Shown here one piece after another: positions 1 to 6,269 of a DNA stretch of 8,914 nucleotides. The DNA is from Alloprevotella sp. (lineage in GTDB: Bacteria; Bacteroidota; Bacteroidia; Bacteroidales; Bacteroidaceae). The DNA is taken from NCBI GenBank assembly GCA_015259235.1, contig JABZGM010000078.1, positions 1-8,914 of the forward strand, given 5' to 3'. The number at the start of each line of letters is the position of its first letter. The first letter of the stretch is position 1. Below the pieces are notes generated by a model. The model made no database searches. It was given only the letters and a program-made list of their open reading frames with translations, and had not been told where the DNA came from. The position numbers and the translations under genes were made by a program.

Positions 1-395
1 TTGATGTGGTCGGTGATAAACATAAGGTTGCCAATGGCAAAATCAGGGTTGACACCTCCTGAAGCGTTGGAAACGAAGAGTGTTTTTATGCCGAGTTCGT
101 GCATTACACGAATGGGGAAAGTGACTTGCTTCATGTCATAGCCTTCGTAGTAGTGGAAACGACCTTGCATGGCAAGTACTTCCTTGTTGCCCAAACGTCC
201 GAAGATGAGGCAACCAGAGTGCCCTTCCACTGTAGAAACGGGGAAGTTTGGGATATCTGCATAGGAGAATTTTTCAATGACTTCGATTTCTTCTGCCAAA
301 CGTCCAAGACCGGTGCCTAAGACAATGGCAGTGTTGGGACGAAGCGAGGTGTGGGCTTTAATCCACTGAGCGGTTTCTTGAATTTGAGCTAACAT
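1..395 (-). CDS. punA: purine nucleoside phosphorylase, N-terminal part (cut by window edge)
   Basis: Cytosolic enzyme of purine salvage that splits purine nucleosides with phosphate into free base and ribose-1-phosphate. Only the first 131 codons lie in the window; the family is usually about 270 residues, so roughly half is off the left edge. My translation from the ATG at 393-395 shows the trimeric PNP signature: GTGLG at 27-31 (phosphate loop, Thr28 where the human enzyme has Ser33), VEGHSG with His59, QGRFHYYEGY with Arg79, His81 and Tyr83, and SNASGG with Ala111. These match human His64, Arg84, His86, Tyr88 and Ala116 at a constant offset of five, which supports both the family and the start. 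The start lies inside the 3' end of lpxK, overlapping by 38 bases in another frame, so translation is probably coupled. No Shine-Dalgarno sequence precedes it. Confidence 0.95.
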   Translation of the reverse strand, partial: MLAQIQETAQWIKAHTSLRPNTAIVLGTGLGRLAEEIEVIEKFSYADIPNFPVSTVEGHSGCLIFGRLGNKEVLAMQGRFHYYEGYDMKQVTFPIRVMHELGIKTLFVSNASGGVNPDFAIGNLMFITDHI

Positions 396-1428
396 AACGC
401 TGAATAATCTGTCGCAATGTTTCCGATTGTTCGAAAAGCACTTGGACGGTTATGGGAATAGGTTTTATTTTTTTTCGTATGTTTTGGGGCAAGTTGAGCT
501 GCTCTAAACGTACGGCATCCTTTTCGGTGGTGAAAATGGTAGAGTAGTGTGTGCTTTGATCAATGATGTGCGCGCAATCTGCAGCAGAGAAATGATGATG
601 ATCGGAAAATGCGAGGTGTTCCACACGAATGCCTTGCCCTTCTAGATGCCTCACCAATGGGCTGGGATTGGCAATACCTGTGATGAGGAGAGCCTCTTTT
701 ACAGCAGGAAGGGGAGGATATCCAATGGTGGTGAAGAAGATGGGAAGTTCTTCTTCGGTCGGATTCAGAGGATGTATGGATCGCAGCGCAGCGGCTTTTG
801 CATTTTGCTGAGCGATCGACAATGTTTGAGGACACTTTGTGACAATAATCACGTCGGCTCTAACAGCCCCTCTAGCATTTTCACGCAAGCGACCTGCTGG
901 TAATAAGCTGTCGTTGTCGTAGGTATGCGAATAGTCAGTGAGCAGGAGGTTTAGACCAGGCGATACGTAGCGATGTTGGAAAGCATCATCGAGCACAATA
1001 ACCTCTGGTGGATTGTTGAGTTGCAGCAAGGTTTGTATGCCAATGGCACGCTTTTCGCAAACTGCCCCAATGAAATTGCGTTCGGCGAAGTGGCGAAACA
1101 GTTGAAGGGGCTCATCCCCAACGTCAGCTGCGGTGCTGGTGGGGGCGATGAGCCGAAAACCCCGTGTCTTACGTCCGTAACCACGGGACAAAACGGCAAC
1201 ACGCTTGTCCATTTGCAGTAATTGCTCTACAATCCACTGCGTGTGTGGTGTTTTTCCCGTTCCTCCCACAGCGAGATTACCGACTCCAATGATGGGAGTG
1301 GCAAATCGCTGTGTGGAAAGGTGTCCATGATCAAACGCCCAATTTCGCAGTCTGGTCACCCCATCATAGCACCAAGCTAGAGGGAGGAGGATTGTGCGCA
1401 ATAGTTGTTGGGCGAATGTTGTTGACAT
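358..1428 (-). CDS. lpxK: tetraacyldisaccharide 4'-kinase
   Basis: Inner-membrane kinase of the Raetz pathway; it adds the 4'-phosphate to the tetraacyldisaccharide-1-phosphate precursor, giving lipid IVA. At 356 residues it has the usual family length. The N-terminus (about 5-24) is hydrophobic to amphipathic, as expected for the membrane-anchoring helix. The P-loop reads GNLAVGGTGKTP at 50-61, with Lys59 and Thr60 contacting ATP. Further family motifs are SRGYGRKTRGF at 81-91, GDEP at 104-107, LDDAFQHR at 146-153 (Walker B-like, with the DDxFQH signature) and LLPAGRLRE at 175-183. The ATG at 1426-1428 is directly preceded by a 19-base all-pyrimidine tract with no Shine-Dalgarno match. sppA ends 72 bases upstream, and the 3' end overlaps punA by 38 bases. 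All key residues are present, so the gene looks functional. Confidence 0.97.
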   Translation of the reverse strand: MSTTFAQQLLRTILLPLAWCYDGVTRLRNWAFDHGHLSTQRFATPIIGVGNLAVGGTGKTPHTQWIVEQLLQMDKRVAVLSRGYGRKTRGFRLIAPTSTAADVGDEPLQLFRHFAERNFIGAVCEKRAIGIQTLLQLNNPPEVIVLDDAFQHRYVSPGLNLLLTDYSHTYDNDSLLPAGRLRENARGAVRADVIIVTKCPQTLSIAQQNAKAAALRSIHPLNPTEEELPIFFTTIGYPPLPAVKEALLITGIANPSPLVRHLEGQGIRVEHLAFSDHHHFSAADCAHIIDQSTHYSTIFTTEKDAVRLEQLNLPQNIRKKIKPIPITVQVLFEQSETLRQIIQRYVSSNSRNRSVD

Positions 1429-1447
1429 AGAAGGGGGAAAAGGGAAG
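1429..1447 (-). other. polypyrimidine leader directly before lpxK
   Basis: On the transcribed sense (minus) strand, the 19 bases touching the lpxK ATG are all C or T. This rules out Shine-Dalgarno pairing and should keep the start region unpaired. Lack of Shine-Dalgarno use is normal in Bacteroidota. Any binding protein or regulatory role would be inference. A second G-free tract of 33 bases lies further up the same gap at 1464-1496. Confidence 0.4.
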
Positions 1448-1500
1448 TCTTACAAATAACCTCTGAGAAGTGGGAAAGTAGGTATAGAGAGAGGGACTAC

Positions 1501-3282
1501 TTATCTGAAACTGATGGTGAAGGGTAAGCGAGCTTGCATATAATTATGTTGATCCACTTGATGGAGCATCTGCAAGGGCTCGTAGTATTCTCCGAGCGCT
1601 GTACGAATTTTACGCTCCATATAGTCGTCAGTGTTCGTGTTAGCCTTGAGATTCTCCAGCCAACTGGGAGCAACTGGATAGTTGTCTACTGAGTAGTCTT
1701 TCGTTTTAGCCAGTTTTGCGGCATAATCAACGGCTTGGTCGAGATTGCCGAGTTGATCCACGAGACCAATCTTAAGGGCTTTACGACCTGTCCATACACG
1801 ACCTTGTCCAATCTTGTCGACTTCTTCGACAGTCATTTTGCGCCCTGCAGCCGTACGACCATCAGCAACGCGCTTGAGGAAGAGGGCATATCCATGATTT
1901 ACGTGTTTCTGAAGGGCTGCTCCTCCTATTTCATCGATGCGAAGCCCACGACCGCCGAAGTCTGAGGCGCGGTTTGTTTTAACAACATCAAAGTTTAATC
2001 CGAGCTTTTTTGTGAGCAACTCGCTTGCCTCAGGAATCATAGCGAAGATGCCGATTGAGCCTGTGACGGTTGTGGGATCGGCAAAGATGCGTTGTGCCCC
2101 ACAAGCCATGTAGTAGCCACCAGAAGCGGCAACACCGCCCATGGAAACGACTACGGGTTTCTTTTGTTTGAGGAGTTGGATGGCGCGCCACATTTGTTCG
2201 CTGGCATAAGCCGAACCACCTCCAGAGTTGATGCGAATGACTACAGCTTTTACGTCCTCATCCTTGGCAAGAAGGTCGAGATCATTGACTACTTTGTCTC
2301 CAACAATTTCTTCACTTCCGCCCATCAAGGCGCCAGTTCCTGCTACGTCAACGATGTTTCCGCTTGCATAATACACTGCAATGTGGTCTTTGCCTTCTTG
2401 TTGCACCAATGCAGCAAGTGTACTAGGATCAACCATGGTCAATTCGTTGCCCACGCGTTGTTGAAGTTGTGCGCGTACTTGATCAATATAGGTGAGGTCA
2501 TCAACGAGCTTGAGCTTTTTATAGTCCTTCGCATCGGTAAGCATGATATAACGATCTGCATAAGCGTTGAGACTATCAGGAGATAGTTTGCGTGAAGCTC
2601 CAACAGTAGCACACATGTCTTTCCACAAACCTCCAATCAACTCTGAGATTTGCAAGCGATTAGCTTCACTCATCTGTTTTAAAGTAAAGGGCTCTACTGC
2701 ACTTTTGAAGGTGCCGACTTTGAAGACTTGTGCTTTGATGCCAAGTTTTTCCATAAGTCCTGTGTAGAAGGTCGTTTGTTGTGCAATACCATGCCAATCT
2801 AGCATACCACTAGGATTGAGCAACACTTTGTCTGCTACAGAAGCTATGTAGTAAGCTCCTTGGGTGTAGCTATCAGCGTAGGCAATAATCCATTTCCCAC
2901 TCTTTTTGAAATCAACCAATGCTTGACGTAATTCTTCGTTGGATGCAAAGTCGGATTGCAATGCTCCACCTTCAAGGTAAATACCTTTGATTTCTTCGCT
3001 TTCTTTTGCCACTTGAATCGCATCGAGTAGCACGTCTAGTCCTTGGGTAGTTGTTGCACCATTATTGCCCAGCAAAGCGGCTAGCGGATTCTCGGCTGGT
3101 GCTTGGTCGACGAGGGTACCGCTGAGCGATATCTTTAAAACTGAATTGTCAAACACCTGGGGCTTTTCATCACCCGAAGCAATGATGGCACCCAACATGA
3201 CAAAGAACATGATGCAGCTAAACAAGCCGATTGCCATAAAACCAACGATGGTGGCGAGAACGTATTGCAAAAACTGTTTCAT
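1501..3282 (-). CDS. sppA: signal peptide peptidase SppA, 67K type (family S49)
   Basis: Membrane-bound serine protease that degrades signal peptides left after protein export. At 593 residues it has the length of the long, duplicated form (E. coli SppA is about 618). Residues 8-35 form one hydrophobic segment, a signal anchor that places the catalytic body in the periplasm. Two S49 domains follow, at about 80-260 and 300-515. As in E. coli, the catalytic dyad is split between them: the general-base Lys193 in GTFKSAVEPF (E. coli Lys209) and the nucleophile Ser387 in SMGGVAASGGYY (E. coli Ser409). The INSGGGSAYASE stretch at 351-362 and TVTGSIGIF at 405-413 are also typical. The ATG at 3280-3282 follows a 35-base leader with no G on the sense strand. 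Neighbours are xth upstream (66-base gap) and lpxK downstream (72 bases), a grouping that fits envelope maintenance. No defect is seen. Confidence 0.96.
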   Translation of the reverse strand: MKQFLQYVLATIVGFMAIGLFSCIMFFVMLGAIIASGDEKPQVFDNSVLKISLSGTLVDQAPAENPLAALLGNNGATTTQGLDVLLDAIQVAKESEEIKGIYLEGGALQSDFASNEELRQALVDFKKSGKWIIAYADSYTQGAYYIASVADKVLLNPSGMLDWHGIAQQTTFYTGLMEKLGIKAQVFKVGTFKSAVEPFTLKQMSEANRLQISELIGGLWKDMCATVGASRKLSPDSLNAYADRYIMLTDAKDYKKLKLVDDLTYIDQVRAQLQQRVGNELTMVDPSTLAALVQQEGKDHIAVYYASGNIVDVAGTGALMGGSEEIVGDKVVNDLDLLAKDEDVKAVVIRINSGGGSAYASEQMWRAIQLLKQKKPVVVSMGGVAASGGYYMACGAQRIFADPTTVTGSIGIFAMIPEASELLTKKLGLNFDVVKTNRASDFGGRGLRIDEIGGAALQKHVNHGYALFLKRVADGRTAAGRKMTVEEVDKIGQGRVWTGRKALKIGLVDQLGNLDQAVDYAAKLAKTKDYSVDNYPVAPSWLENLKANTNTDDYMERKIRTALGEYYEPLQMLHQVDQHNYMQARLPFTISFR

Positions 3283-3310
3283 AGAAAGAGGTGTATAGGG
3301 TAGAGGTGTG

Positions 3311-3342
3311 TGATAATCCTGCTTAATTATCAGAATATTATC
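3311..3342. repeat. three copies of ATTATC/GATAAT in the xth-sppA gap
   Basis: The gap holds an inverted repeat, TGATAAT (3311-3317) and ATTATCA (3326-3332), with 7-bp arms and an 8-base spacer. A third copy of ATTATC sits at 3337-3342, exactly 11 bases after the second copy begins, about one helical turn. This spacing resembles protein-binding half-sites rather than a terminator: the arms are A+T-rich and no T-tract follows on the minus strand. It lies 29 to 60 bases before the sppA start, so it could be an operator or lie in an sppA promoter, but no clear TAnnTTTG box is present. In such A+T-rich DNA chance is a real alternative. Confidence 0.35.
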
Positions 3343-3348
3343 TTGTTT

Positions 3349-4101
3349 TTATTGGATTACAAGTTCTACAGGGCAGTGATCACTGCCAAAAATCTCTTGA
3401 TGAATGCCAGCAGATACCAACTTTTCGTTGAGGCGTTGTGAGGTGACAAAATAGTCGATGCGCCATCCAGCGTTCTTCTCACGTGCTTTGAAGCGATAGC
3501 TCCACCAAGAATAACTATCCGTAAGTTCGGGATAGAAGAAACGATAGGTATCTGTGAATCCTGCCTGCAGAAGTTGAGTAAACTGATTGCGCTCTTCGTC
3601 GGTGAAACCCGCGTTTTTACGATTGGTCTTGGGATTTTTCAAGTCAATCTCTTGGTGCGCTACATTGAGGTCGCCGCAAATCACCACTGGTTTATGCTCA
3701 TCAAGTTGTTGAACATAGGCGCGGAAAGCATCGTCCCAAGTCATGCGATAGTCTAAACGACGCAAACCATCTTGAGAGTTGGGAGTGTAAACGGTGACAA
3801 GATAAAGATTTTCAAACTCAAGTGTGATGACACGTCCTTCATGGTCGTGTTCTTCAATGCCAAGTCCGTAGCGTACACTGAGAGGTTTAATGCGGGTGAA
3901 GATGCAAGTGCCGGAGTAGCCTTTCTTTTCGGCGTAGTTCCAGTAGCTTTCATACCCTTCAAACGCGATATCTATTTGACCTTCTTGCAATTTTGTCTCT
4001 TGAAGGCAGAAGCAATCTGCATTTAGTTTTGCAAAACTTTCTTCAAAGCCTTTTTCGCGACATGCACGAAGTCCATTGACATTCCAAGATATAAATTTCA
4101 T
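3349..4101 (-). CDS. xth: exodeoxyribonuclease III / AP endonuclease
   Basis: Cytosolic Mg-dependent DNA-repair nuclease of the ExoIII (EEP fold) family; it cuts 5' of abasic sites and removes 3' blocks and 3' mononucleotides in base-excision repair. From the ATG at 4099-4101 it has 250 residues, normal for the family. Key residues in order: Asn7 in SWNVNGLRA, metal-binding Glu35 in LQETKL, Tyr105 in VTVYTPN, Asp144 and Asn146 in GDLNVAH, Asp216 in WRIDYF, and Asp241-His242 in GSDHCP. Every catalytic position is filled. An adjacent ATG at 4102-4104 would add one methionine and cannot be excluded. The frame stays open to 4368, but that extension lies in the 3' end of murB and has no family similarity. 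The gene sits 74 bases after murB and 66 before sppA; its presence among envelope genes suggests co-transcription more than shared function. Confidence 0.95.
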   Translation of the reverse strand: MKFISWNVNGLRACREKGFEESFAKLNADCFCLQETKLQEGQIDIAFEGYESYWNYAEKKGYSGTCIFTRIKPLSVRYGLGIEEHDHEGRVITLEFENLYLVTVYTPNSQDGLRRLDYRMTWDDAFRAYVQQLDEHKPVVICGDLNVAHQEIDLKNPKTNRKNAGFTDEERNQFTQLLQAGFTDTYRFFYPELTDSYSWWSYRFKAREKNAGWRIDYFVTSQRLNEKLVSAGIHQEIFGSDHCPVELVIQ

Positions 4102-4175
4102 CATTGAGTTTTCTGTGTACCTATGTATATAGGGAACGGGTGAGTATTGAGAGTTATTATAAAATGAGGTAAAGT

Positions 4176-5180
4176 TTAGAGGAACATCACCTCTGGATGT
4201 AGCGAAATGCCGAATTTCTGCTCTACATCTTGCTGAATTGTTTGTGCCAGATGAGCAACTTCTGCTCCTGTGACTCCTCCTTTGTTGATGAGCACCAAGG
4301 CTTGTTGGGGGTGAACTCCAGCATTGCCTAAAGACTTTCCCTTCCATTGTGCTTGTTCGATGAGCCAACCTGCGGGAATCTTCACGCCATCAGGCATCGA
4401 ATAGTGTGGCATATTGGGAAATCTCTCCAACAAATGTGCTGCAACTTCAGGAGCTACAATGGGGTTCATAAAGAAAGAACCCGCGCTACCAATGACTTTG
4501 GGATCTGGGAGCTTGGCGCTTCTGATGTCAATAATGGCTTGTCGCAAGTCTGCAGCACAAGCGTTTTCTGGGGAGATACCCCAATCTGCTAATCTTTGAG
4601 GGACAGATTTATGAGAAAGAACGGGAATAAAGACTTTCTTCAAGCGGAAAGTGACGTGTGTGATGATATATTTCCCACGCCAGTCTCCTTTGAACTCGCT
4701 GAAACGATAGGCATAGTGACAGTCGTCATGGAGAAGGGTGACAATTTGTTGTGTTGCAACTTCTATTGCTTCGACTTTAATGATTAAATCTCCAGCTTCT
4801 ACACCATAAGCTCCTACATTTTGGACTGCCGATGCTCCAACTTCACCTGGGATGTGGGAGAGATTTTCAAGCCCATAATAGCTATGGTCAATCATGGTCG
4901 CAATGAAGTCATCCATTTCTTCTCCTGCCCCCACGCGAATTTCCACAGTTGCATCAGTCTCACTGACTTTTTCCCAGCCTTTAATGCCGCTATGCAGAAT
5001 AATCCCTTCAAAATGTGGATGAACAAAGAGAAGATTACTACCTGCCCCAATGTGCAACCAATGTTGCTCGCCTATTTGGGAAAGGATGGTGCGCAATTCT
5101 TCTACAGAAGTATATTCTAGAAAAGCATCACAAGTAGCAGCAATGCCGAAAGTGTTGTGAGCTGTGAGAGAATAAGCCAT
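4176..5180 (-). CDS. murB: UDP-N-acetylmuramate dehydrogenase (UDP-N-acetylenolpyruvoylglucosamine reductase), type I
   Basis: Cytosolic FAD enzyme that uses NADPH to reduce UDP-GlcNAc-enolpyruvate to UDP-MurNAc, the second committed step of peptidoglycan synthesis. At 334 residues it matches the long type I class (E. coli about 342). Seen in order: HNTFGI at 8-13; the FAD-binding GAGSNLLF at 45-52; GLENLSHIPGEVGASAVQNVG starting at 103, with the GAYGVE loop at 123-128; YRFSEFK at 158-164 with the substrate-contacting Arg159; GSAGSFFMNP at 231-240 with the proton-donor Ser235; and HPEVMFL at the C-terminus with Glu330, matching the catalytic Glu325 of E. coli. The YRxSxF motif marks type I. 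The ATG at 5178-5180 puts HNTFGI at the expected distance. The gene begins 73 bases after the lipoprotein gene, with no terminator or consensus promoter between, so it is probably read from the promoter near 6121-6151. Confidence 0.97.
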   Translation of the reverse strand: MAYSLTAHNTFGIAATCDAFLEYTSVEELRTILSQIGEQHWLHIGAGSNLLFVHPHFEGIILHSGIKGWEKVSETDATVEIRVGAGEEMDDFIATMIDHSYYGLENLSHIPGEVGASAVQNVGAYGVEAGDLIIKVEAIEVATQQIVTLLHDDCHYAYRFSEFKGDWRGKYIITHVTFRLKKVFIPVLSHKSVPQRLADWGISPENACAADLRQAIIDIRSAKLPDPKVIGSAGSFFMNPIVAPEVAAHLLERFPNMPHYSMPDGVKIPAGWLIEQAQWKGKSLGNAGVHPQQALVLINKGGVTGAEVAHLAQTIQQDVEQKFGISLHPEVMFL

Positions 5181-5253
5181 ATCTCAAGCAATATGAAAGG
5201 AGGAAGTGAAAAGAATGAGTGAGGAGTAGAGCAGTGAAGCTAGGCTAATTGGA

Positions 5254-6099
5254 TTAGTTTTCGATTTGTGTAAGTATCCATTCGCCATTTTTCTTCTTGA
5301 AAGTCAGTGAGCTAGCCATACCACCAGAGAGAGACGAAATAGAAAGGACGCGGAGCTTAGAATTCTTGTAGGTTTGTCCGTAGAGAATGTTGGTGAGCTG
5401 AGAATGGGGCAGTTCTGGAGCGAAATCTTTCCATTGAGCAGAAGATATAGTTCCACTAATGCGTTGGAAATTGTCTTCATCGTAGGTTGAGAATTTGATA
5501 GATTCTGCTACGTGTGTCTTTTGAAAATCGTCGTCAGTAGCAAAGTGGTGATAGAAATCATAGAAATCGCTATTCACACTCTCCTCCATCGGTTGTTCAT
5601 TGAGGGAGGTAAGCATCCATTCTCCTGATTTTCGCTCAAAATGATAGCTCTTGACGCGCTGAAGCTCCAAGTTTAACTCTTCCACAACCACCTTTTTCAC
5701 AGTCGTGTCTTTCGCCATCTTTGCCCCTTTGTGGCTATCAAAAATGAGTGTGTAGACTTCGTGTGCAGCATACATTCTATCAAACTTCCAAGCATTGCGA
5801 GCAATGTGTTTTGTTTGCCCATCAATGGTGTAGGGCAGTGGGAAACTAATGCGCGAACGCTGGAATCTCCGGTTTTTCATAAAGGCAAATGCGAAATCAT
5901 CAAAAAACTCATCAGCCTTTTTGGGGGGAGCAATAGTATCTTGCTCCTCCACAATAGAATCATTATCAGTAATTGTCGTGTCAATCTGGCTCGAGTCTGC
6001 TGTTGCAACGGCATCGGTTGGGGTGTCGTTACGATGCTTACATCCTCCCATCAGAAGGATAGTACCTGTGGCTACCAAGAAGAGCAAATGAAACTTCAT
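5254..6099 (-). CDS. lipoprotein with two similar tandem domains (DUF4348-like)
   Basis: Probable envelope lipoprotein of 281 residues, function unknown. The signal peptide (1-19) ends in the lipobox LMGGC, so Cys20 should be lipidated. Residues 21-62 form an Asp/Thr/Ser-rich linker. No SDD-like surface-export signal follows the Cys, so a periplasm-facing position is more likely. Two units of about 105 residues follow. Unit A (about 63-168) starts DEFFDDFAFAF and ends FERKSGEWMLTSLNE; unit B (about 177-281) starts SDFYDFYHHF and ends FKKKNGEWILTQIEN. The start FDDF...RFQRSRISFPL recalls the Bacteroidales DUF4348 family, from memory and not searched. The ATG at 6097-6099 is favoured because it begins the signal peptide and lies just below the promoter; an in-frame TTG at 6148-6150 falls inside the -33 box. 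It is the first gene of its unit, 73 bases before murB, so an envelope role is plausible but is inference. Confidence 0.85.
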   Translation of the reverse strand: MKFHLLFLVATGTILLMGGCKHRNDTPTDAVATADSSQIDTTITDNDSIVEEQDTIAPPKKADEFFDDFAFAFMKNRRFQRSRISFPLPYTIDGQTKHIARNAWKFDRMYAAHEVYTLIFDSHKGAKMAKDTTVKKVVVEELNLELQRVKSYHFERKSGEWMLTSLNEQPMEESVNSDFYDFYHHFATDDDFQKTHVAESIKFSTYDEDNFQRISGTISSAQWKDFAPELPHSQLTNILYGQTYKNSKLRVLSISSLSGGMASSLTFKKKNGEWILTQIEN

Positions 6100-6120
6100 A
6101 ATCGTTTTTATATATGGTGA

Positions 6121-6151
6121 CAAAGATACACAAATCCTAGAAATATACAAA
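6121..6151 (-). promoter_or_regulatory. Bacteroidota-type promoter (-33 TTTG, -7 TAnnTTTG)
   Basis: On the minus strand, TTTG (6148-6151) is followed by exactly 19 bases and then TATCTTTG (6121-6128). This is a perfect match to the primary sigma (sigma-ABfr) consensus TTTG-N19-21-TAnnTTTG. Transcription should start near 6114, leaving a leader of only about 15 bases before the lipoprotein ATG at 6099. It is the only complete promoter I found in the window and may drive the lipoprotein, murB and the genes after it. Confidence 0.85.
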
Positions 6152-6180
6152 AAGAAAAGCGAGGCTTTTTAGCCTCGCTT
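6150..6180 (-). terminator. rho-independent terminator after the S9 peptidase gene
   Basis: A perfect 10-bp inverted repeat, AAGCGAGGCT (6157-6166) and AGCCTCGCTT (6171-6180), closes a 4-base loop. Read on the minus strand the hairpin is followed by TTTTCTTTTT, the T-tract needed for termination; on the plus strand the tract is weaker. It lies about 90 bases beyond the peptidase stop. The rest of that gap (6181-6269) holds only a weak 5-bp hairpin at 6195-6207. The T-tract runs into the -33 TTTG of the next promoter. Confidence 0.9.
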
Positions 6181-6269
6181 CTCGTTTTCTGTAGCTCTCG
6201 TTGAGAGATTGTATTTTAGTTGTGGGTTTGTTCGACCTGATAGTCCTTAGGGAGTATAAGAGATCTTTC

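Noticed and set aside
4120..4133. Palindrome CCTAT-GTAT-ATAGG between murB and xth
   Set aside because: Arms of only 5 bp with no T-tract and no repeat elsewhere; too short to tell from chance.
4102..4368. N-terminal extension of about 89 residues on exonuclease III, open in frame up to 4368
   Set aside because: It overlaps the 3' end of murB in another frame, has no similarity to the family, and the true family start (MKFISWNVNGLRA) lies at 4101.
5198..5217. Perfect AGGAGG on the plus strand followed 11 bases later by an ATG (5215-5217)
   Set aside because: The frame stops after four codons, and the match is simply the complement of a C/T-rich leader of murB; this group rarely uses Shine-Dalgarno sequences.
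5245..5257. CTAAT-TGG-ATTAG inverted repeat at the end of the lipoprotein gene as a terminator
   Set aside because: Five A+T-rich base pairs overlapping the stop codon with no T-tract on the minus strand; too weak to end transcription.
6100..6150. Longer lipoprotein starting at an in-frame TTG at 6148-6150
   Set aside because: The TTG is part of the -33 promoter element and would be upstream of the predicted transcript start; it would also bury the lipoprotein signal peptide 17 residues inside.
6195..6207. Small hairpin CTCTC-GTT-GAGAG upstream of the main terminator
   Set aside because: Only a 5-bp stem and no T-tract follows; the strong terminator 15 bases further on explains transcript ending.
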